This document shows, piece after piece, positions 56,960-64,000 of a stretch of 64,000 bases of DNA. Each line of letters opens with the position of its first letter. The first letter of the stretch is position 1. The stretch is from Helicoverpa zea (lineage: Eukaryota > Arthropoda > Insecta > Lepidoptera > Noctuidae), in contig NC_061455.1 in assembly GCF_022581195.2 (NCBI RefSeq), positions 10,682,189 to 10,746,188 of the forward strand. Direction: 5' to 3'. The notes under the pieces were generated by a model. That model saw nothing but the letters and a program-made list of their open reading frames with translations, was not told the origin of the DNA and did not search any database. The translations under genes were made by a program, and so were the position numbers.

Positions 56960-58328
56960 TCAACAGGTCGTTATTGTAACTTCCACTAAATGGTGATTCC
57001 GTGCAATAATTCTTACTTCTGTTGTACTTTTATTAAATCGTTCGCTTAAACTTTTATGAGTTTTGCAGTTATGCTTCGGAAGTTACTTTGCTAACGAATT
57101 TTACGATTATTTGAGTTTAGTGGGGCATTATATTTATTGTTGTTCGAGAAGTTTTTGGACTTGCTGTGATTTTAAATGATGATGCGATAAAGTTTTGGAT
57201 TAAATATTTTACCGTCATAAAGTCACTCAGCTAACAGTGTAACAAAAAATAATATTAACCCCTAAAATATAAAAAAAAATCACATAAGAGAATTTTCTGG
57301 AATATAATACTAGTAATACTTCAGTGTCGTAAGCAGTACTCCTTAAATCTTGTCGATGGCCAGAACATCCCCAGCCACCTGATGATATGTGTCCACAGAC
57401 AACCATTTATATCAATAAGGAGGGTATTCTGACGTTTATCCTTATGTTATCTCCACTTCTATTACTGGCGAATCTAAGGAGGTTTTATACCCACAAATTC
57501 TTGATAAATGACGGTCGCCAACTAGTTGATTTTCTATTCTGTGGGTGTCGGTCGTATCATTTTTGTTCTACCATCTTGGACTATCAATTGTTTGCAAGCT
57601 ATTTGACCTATTTTTGTAGTGGCCTCTTTAGTTAAAGTAGGAAGGTGTATCGATGCGTTCATTGTACTTTATTTATAGTGGTTTTTGTGTGAATTGTTTA
57701 GTGGAAAAGTTTGTAGGTGTATCTAAGAATTTTATTGGAGTTACTGAATTTGATGAATGAAATTATTATTTTATTTATTTTAATCGGTTACATGATCAGG
57801 ATTTTTGTGTAAAATATTATATATTGTGCGTATCAAGAATAATAATAAAAAATACTCCCCGTTCAGTTCGTTCAGATAAAAGTATATTGAAAGGTTTTTA
57901 AAATTTACAAATATAATTAACATTCATTTATACGATCATTACTTTCATTTTTAACATTATAACATTTGTGTTTAAATAAAAATAAGTGCTTCGTAGTCAT
58001 AACTTAAAATATGAGGAAGACGGTGCACCTTTTAATTATCCTATAATATAAAACGAAGAAAATTTTTATATTTTTACGAGCGCTCTTTTCGCTCATAAAA
58101 ATAATCAGGATTTATTGCATTATTATGGGCAGTTTTAATTTATTTTAAGATGGTGTCTTTAAAAAAATATGCTTTGAGATTCTGCTTTGAAAATATATTT
58201 TGAGAATCAAAAAATATTGCACTGCTAGATTGGACTAAAAATAAATAACTCTATCCAATTGCCCCAATAAAGCTAATAGACATTCAATATATTTCTCGTA
58301 TTCAGTGCACAAGCATTGCACTTAATTA
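56960..58328. other. AT-rich sequence downstream of the candidate promoter
   Basis: The 82-codon plus-strand ORF at 57387-57635 shows no domain and no good splice context. No repeats recognised. Confidence 0.35.
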
Positions 58329-58555
58329 TAGTTCGGCCATTCAGAGAATGCGTTCCTGACACGTCGCGATTGAACTGACGACGTAACTTTGCAATGGCGT
58401 TGCAGTTACGATAAAAATATTTTTGCTGGTTGTTTACCGTTTTAACAATTGAGGAGCATTAAAACAACATTATTATATCAATAATCAATGAATGTTATTA
58501 CGTCGTCAGTTCAATCGCGACGTGTCAGGAACGCATTCTCTGAATGGCCGAACTA
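58329..58555. mobile_element. 227-bp MITE with 58-bp inverted repeats, copy 4
   Basis: Base-for-base match to copy 1 at 31018 in the same orientation, TA on both sides. The open frame crossing its right arm is not a gene. Confidence 0.85.
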
Positions 58556-58565
58556 TAATCAATTG

Positions 58566-58635
58566 AACATGCTACGAGCCTCTACGAACCTCTACGGGCT
58601 ACGAGCTACGGGCTACGGGCTACGAGCTACACATT
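58566..58635. repeat. GGGCTACGAGCTAC short tandem repeat
   Basis: Five to six imperfect 7-bp CTACGRG units directly right of MITE copy 4. Confidence 0.6.
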
Positions 58636-58639
58636 TCTG

Positions 58640-59914
58640 TAGCAGTGCTACGCGGTCTATTCACGAAACTATTAACAGTAGTTGAAGCACTTTGGTAATG
58701 TTCAACAGTTTTTAGTGAAATAAGTGACGGTATAAATAGTGAATGAAGTTTTATTGGACCGAATTTCGTGGAAATTCTTCAGATATTTTGTGCTGCGCTA
58801 AATCTGATTCGTTCGCGATTTTATACTCAAAATGTTTCAGGAGATCAGTATTAATTATAAATTACTCACAAATTAAACAAAATATTTTCTGTTATACATA
58901 ATATTACTGTTTAATAGTGTAACGGCCATTCCCGATATTTTATTTATTTCTTGTTTTGCTTGCTTGAAATAAAAACTTTAACCAACTTTTTACATAACAT
59001 AAATAATAAAATTATATCCACCTATTACCTACTGATACTACAAATGTTTAAAAAAATGCATCAAAAAACTCCTCCTGTAGAAATAAAACCATCAGTCTCA
59101 TATATGTAAGTAATGTCAAATTCCTGTGATATCTCTGGTAACCAAAACAACAGATATTGGATTGAATATTGGAAACGGCTGTAAGAGTATATAGGTCCTC
59201 ACAATCGGCCTCATATTGATTAAACCTACAAACTGAAAACAGACACACGTTAGTGAAGCCTTCCATTATTTACAGAGCTATTGTAGTCTAGATCAATAAT
59301 AACTGTAATTAGTGCCTTCATTATATTGCGGTAGAACTCAAAAACTCATTATCAAATCGATTCAACATTATTTGGCGGTCACGCGATAATCGATTATTAA
59401 AATCGAGCTATGTTTTTACACTTCTAAAATGGAAATATACTTAGTGGCTACACTTCAGATAATATTTGTGAGTGGCAGGTATAAGTTTTTGGTACAGTAG
59501 GTAAATTACATTGACAGAATTACATTAATTTAATTTTTTTTTTTTTTAGTTATTGAGACAATAATGATGTAAATGGACCAGCCCCATTCAAGAAAGCATT
59601 TTGATTACATTATTTCCGTTCATATAGACTCAGTTCAGCTAATACAGCGCAAAACTCAAATACACAAAAACTCTGACTTCAACAAATTGCAACTATATCC
59701 GCGTCACACTGGAAGCGATTCAGCTCAGCACAAAGAACAATCATCAAACTACTCCCGATTGTCGCAAGTTCTATTGTTGAACACTACAACTGATTCCCAG
59801 GAGCGCACTTCGAAATCAAGGATCGGTGCACAATGTTTCACTATTCTACATCTTTGTTGCATCCGCGGAGTATGGAAAGAGCAGAGATACTATAGTGCGG
59901 GTAGGTCAAGCATC
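58640..59914. other. AT-rich sequence, no firm gene
   Basis: A 115-codon plus-strand ORF starts at 59573 (MDQPHSRKHFDYIISV) and ends at 59920; it is Gln/Ser-rich, lacks any motif I know and lies after a poly(T) tract. It could be a fragment of an element or chance. Confidence 0.3.
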
Positions 59915-60170
59915 TTGTAGGTCAAATGTTTAAGGTGGGCATGACTAAAATGATAAGTTATGAGTGAAATTACGAGGCGTTCAGATTCTTTGAGATATCT
60001 GTCAACCATTTTTGGTATGACTAAAAATTATCGGGTCCAAAGAAGGCATATTCCTCTTCCCCTGAACACCCGCATTATGGCGCGCTGCTTTCTTAGCAGA
60101 TTTTTCTTTATGGCACCTTTGTTAGTCCTTTTGTTCTCCGTGCTTTCGCCAATGACAAACAACCGTGACT
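59915..60170 (+). repeat. Third copy of the dispersed CGGGTCCAAAGAAGG repeat
   Basis: Shares TAGGTCAAAT, GTGGGCATGAC, TTTGAGATATCTGTC, CGGGTCCAAAGAAGGC and CTTTGTTAGTC with 62780-63050. Confidence 0.65.
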
Positions 60171-62759
60171 TACTAGAAGCGCTCGTTTTTCTAAACTAGC
60201 AGTTTGCAAGACGCAATAAATTCTTAGTGCCATAGACATGTGAGGGTAACAAAAAGGAGCAACACTTCTAGAAGTGTTACCGTGACGTTTGGTAAATGAA
60301 GTTGCGACTTGTTCGGACAGTACAAATGTACGTGTGACAGAAAGTACGCTTATATACGAGTATGTACCTATCTATATGTATTGTATATCTATGTATAGGA
60401 TGATGTCTATACGTATGTACAGCTATGTATGTATAGAACGGTGAGAAGTGAGTTTTGTATTTGGTTTGGTTACCTGTGGTTATTTGGTGGATTTTAAATC
60501 AATAGATACTGACAGTTGATTGAATTTTGTAATTAGTTTGAAGTAATTTGAATTATAAAAATCGAAGTGTTTTAGATTACTTGTCTGTACTTTCTAGTGT
60601 AATGACGAAATTAGTATACATTATGTCCCAAATCTCAACGATAATCTAGTAAAGGGCGAAAAACTAAACTAGTTAGAGGTTATACCATTACTTAGGTAGT
60701 ACCACACACATGATGGTAATTTCCGTTTGAAAAATAACACGTCAAAACCCATATTTTTTAAAATTATGTTCCAATCGTATCCTTCTGAATTAATTATAAT
60801 CAAGGTTGACCTACATCTTTACGCGTCGACCTTTTTTTAGTAGGAAATCACAGACCTACATCACATTTGACACATCCACGTCAAATGCAAGGGTGCATTT
60901 CAAAGTACGAGCAATAAAAAAGGGACAAATCAACAATCCATTTCGGCATACAACCTATAAATTCGTCCACTCACAACCAATTCTACGCAATGAATATCGC
61001 GAAACTGTCAAAACGGAACCTTTTTGCTGTGATTGTGTTACGCCAATTTGAAACTGGCCATCGGTACCAAGAATTCGAATTTCGAAATCGGTTTTGCCAT
61101 CAAAGCCTGTGTATATTTATGGGAATGCATTACAAAGTTTTACATTTTTTATTACTAAGCGTGCGAGTTGGTCTCGAATGTTCCAGTGCAGTTGGAAGCT
61201 GATTACAAATTTAAATGGGATTCGTATGGTAACGCGTATCGTGGGCTTTGAGTTACTTACTTTGTTTTTTTTTTCGCCAGTTTTTACGTTAAAATGTTGG
61301 AAGTTTAATGTATGCGTAGTGTGGCTATCTTAATTGAGATATTTTTGTTGTTTGAGGAATTGAAACGGCTAGTTGCATAAAATTAAACTAGAGTAATTTT
61401 AATTTAATTTTAAATAATGTAAATGACTCTAACAATACAAAATATAATAATAAAAACGAACCCAAACACTGAACAGGCAAAAACAGGCAAAAGTTAATCA
61501 AATTGTACTAAATAATAATTATCGAAATATAATAGTACTGGCGGGCCTTCGTTATATTAAGATGAGACGTTCCCAATGATGCTGAAAGATAAGACGTTAA
61601 GACAGTCGGGATTAGGTTCACTCTTGTTATTTAATTTGTACGTCAATCAACTGATTGGACGGTGTATCTTCAAAGTAATTGCCGCTTCCTTTGATAAGGG
61701 CTTATACAATTCCTACTTCCTGATAATGTATATTGTTTTGAAATAAATAATACTTAACAATTCTAAAAACATTATATTATTTCATCGGTTCTGGTGGTAT
61801 CATATGTTTATTTCACAATAATAATTAAAAAAACATACCTATACCCTGATGAACGTCATTGACGGTAAAACTAAACTTTACTCTAATGATATACTGGCTT
61901 GTCTATGACGATCATTATTTTCTTGCTATTATAACGAATTCACATAAAAAAGATTCTAGTCGATCTTTTAGAAATGTGATTCAAGATGGATGAATACAAC
62001 ACGCCAATTTAAACAGAAAATAAACAAATAAACATCACAAAAAAAAAATCAAGCAAACATAATCTCCAAACGCTCCATAATTCTCGCATTATCAAACATT
62101 TATTCCGCAAAATAAGTCGGTAGTCAGAAAAAACAGTATTAACACACTTATTTCTACTTGTTGAATACGTCTGCAAACATTGATAACGTATGCTAAATAT
62201 ATTCATACTCTTACGTCTCTGGAACTCGGTGCACAGATTAAAAAGAATCTCGTGTTTCCTATGTTATCTCTGGTTGGAGTATATTTGCTTGTGAAATTAT
62301 GTTGGTTTACTTTCTTGTTAATGTTGTGAATTTTTAAGTGACTTTATTTTGTGTCTTCTGCTTTAAAGCAATACAGATACTTGAAAGAATATTATGATGA
62401 CATAGCAAAGTAAAATTATGAGCTACTTTCGCAGCAATCTGTAGGTAATGTGATGTTCAATATTTGAATATTAACCAAATAAACCAAATCTATTCCAAAT
62501 CCACGCTAAATGGGTTTGGGGCCATTAAGGTTACAAGCACAAAAAATCCTTATTTTTTTTAACTAGCAAACATAATCACACTTCAATACGCGATAGATCA
62601 CTGTAATTTAATACACACTTAGCCACTGTCACTGACGTCAAGACCTAAAATAGCCCCACTTTAATTTACTAGGGCTCGTAATCACCCAATTATGGCTAAT
62701 GTAAGTATGTCTAATTACTACCCATTGTATGATACCATGGAGTAGGTAAGAAAAGATGA
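60171..62759. other. AT-rich intergenic sequence, nothing firm
   Basis: A perfect 18-bp palindrome AACACTTCTAGAAGTGTT is at 60261-60278. Overlapping short plus-strand ORFs between 60806 and 61333 have no recognisable domain. TATGTA-rich simple sequence is at 60355-60430. Confidence 0.35.
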
Positions 62760-62779
62760 GCAGAGATGACATAATGCAG

Positions 62780-63050
62780 GTAGGTTACGTGCTTTCTTCT
62801 AGGTCAAATTCGTACGGTGGGCATGACCAAAACGATCAGTTACGAGTGAAATAATGAGGCGTTCGGGTTCTTTGAGATATCTGTCGAAGATTTTTGGTGT
62901 TAAGAAAAATTGTCGGGTCCAAAGAAGGCGTACAAGGGCGAAAACAGTAACGTTCCTCGTTCCCTGATCACCCGCATTTTGGCTTGCTACTTTCTAAGGC
63001 GATTTGCCATTATGGCACCTCCGCTAGTCATTTTGTTCTCCGTGATGAGA
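62780..63050 (+). repeat. Fourth copy of the dispersed CGGGTCCAAAGAAGG repeat
   Basis: Best-preserved copy; includes ACGTTCCTCGTTCCCTGATC and TTATGGCACCTCCGCTAGTC. Confidence 0.65.
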
Positions 63051-64000
63051 ACAGTTGGAAACAAAAGAACATTGCTATGAGGAACCAACACCATTAATCT
63101 AAGTACTAATGGTATAAAAGAGACATAAACTACCCTCTTTGTTTCTTCCTAGAATTTGTTGCGAAGTCTGATATAATAAACTGACTTGTATAAATAAAAT
63201 ATGTGGTGCGGATTCTCGTTTTTGAATAGTGTCTTCTTCCTGGACTAGGATGTTCAACTATGTTACTGTTTAGCTTCATGAAAATAAATTCAGCCGTTAA
63301 AGTGTAATTGAGGAACAAACATTTCCACATTGAAAAAAAAAAAAAACAAAATTACTAACTTTTAATTACGCAGACTTAACTATCGAAATTATGTTTTTAT
63401 GCAAAATCTCAAGTTATTTGCTTGGTCGTCTCGTTCGATTGATCAGTCGTGAAAATACAGACAAAAGTATTCTCCAAACTATAGGTACTTACAGAACAAT
63501 CACTTATACCTTTTCTTAGATATAAAAATATCCGACAAACCAACGTAAACAGGCCGGGTCGAGTTTTTTCGCGATAACAAAATAATTTCATCGAATACCC
63601 ATACCCTTTATTCATAAAAATATTTTTATAAAGGCTCATAAATCTTACCTGTCATTATCATATTCCATATTCTTTTCATTATAAGAAGACGGCCATCGAT
63701 TTATAGAGCTGCGTACATAAAGAAAGTTCTACGAAAGATTTTGTTTAGAAGAACAAAGTGATTAATTGATTTTTGAAATTATTTAAGTTAAATAGATAAG
63801 ATCGACAATTTTGAGTGATTCCAGCGTGGCAATGCTGCCAGCCTTTTAGGAACGCTTCCGATCGATAGCGATGAGGAGTTTTTGACGCTTTTTAGTTTCA
63901 GTGTAGATACCTCTGCTGTAATGTTTTTTATTGAATATTGCCTTGATTTATTGTCGTCTGACCGGCTTGTTGGTGGACGTCTTACGCTGCGCTTGCTAGT
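63051..64000. other. AT-rich right edge, nothing recognised
   Basis: Short unsupported ORFs only. Composition turns more GC-rich in the last 170 bases, but no exon is evident. Confidence 0.35.

Noticed and set aside
58488..58685. 65-codon ORF
   Set aside because: Crosses a MITE arm and a CTACGRG tandem repeat (GLRATGYGLRAT), so it is not a gene.

Overview
The window looks like nuclear DNA of a moth, probably a noctuoid. The evidence is AT-rich sequence with short GC-rich exons, GT-AG introns, many GTAGGTACCTAC-like stretches, the CCCGCGACTTCGTCCGCG-type retroelement ends and tRNA-derived SINEs usual in Lepidoptera, and midgut-type trypsins of lepidopteran form. There is no bacterial organisation.

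Four gene models can be supported, all on the minus strand. (1) A trypsin-like protease, cut off by the left edge (1-1384). (2) A complete paralogue with identical intron phases (14504-16302). Both have a TATA box, and the complete one has three GATA motifs just upstream. (3) The 3' six exons (20660-26115) of a spine-associated Rap-GAP / SIPA1-like gene, recognised from its C-terminal LPLPD...LDW segment and terminal coiled coil; its RapGAP and PDZ exons are not seen. (4) A complete ten-exon, 584-residue ZAD C2H2 zinc-finger gene (42639-47984). Weaker candidates are a two-exon ORF at 31739-32394 (-), a serine-rich exon with a perfect GC donor at 36780-36927 (+), and a GC-rich candidate Inr+DPE promoter at about 56848 (+).

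The rest is largely mobile DNA. From 5.2 to 11.8 kb there is a nested stack: a long-terminal-inverted-repeat mariner-like element (5228-9670) with a decayed transposase, opened by two later insertions whose empty sites survive in the opposite arm; inside one of these lie a SINE and a LINE fragment with a perfect 15-bp target duplication; next to the stack is a fold-back element with 370-bp arms. A 2256-bp slice through this stack (8339-10594) reappears at 26454-28709 with no indel and one substitution found on reading, which implies a very recent copying event. Elsewhere are a 1.7-kb hAT element with an 8-bp target duplication (37547-39276), a 720-bp fold-back element (41770-42489), a PIF/Harbinger-like element inside a ZAD-gene intron (43172-43559), four or five members of a 227-bp inverted-repeat family, and several SINE, RTE-like and minisatellite families present at two to five sites each.

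Functionally, the trypsins are secreted digestive enzymes, the SIPA1-like protein is a predicted Rap GTPase-activating scaffold, and the ZAD protein is a predicted DNA-binding regulator. They form no pathway together. All exon joins were made by eye from splice consensus and reading-frame continuity, without alignment or RNA data.
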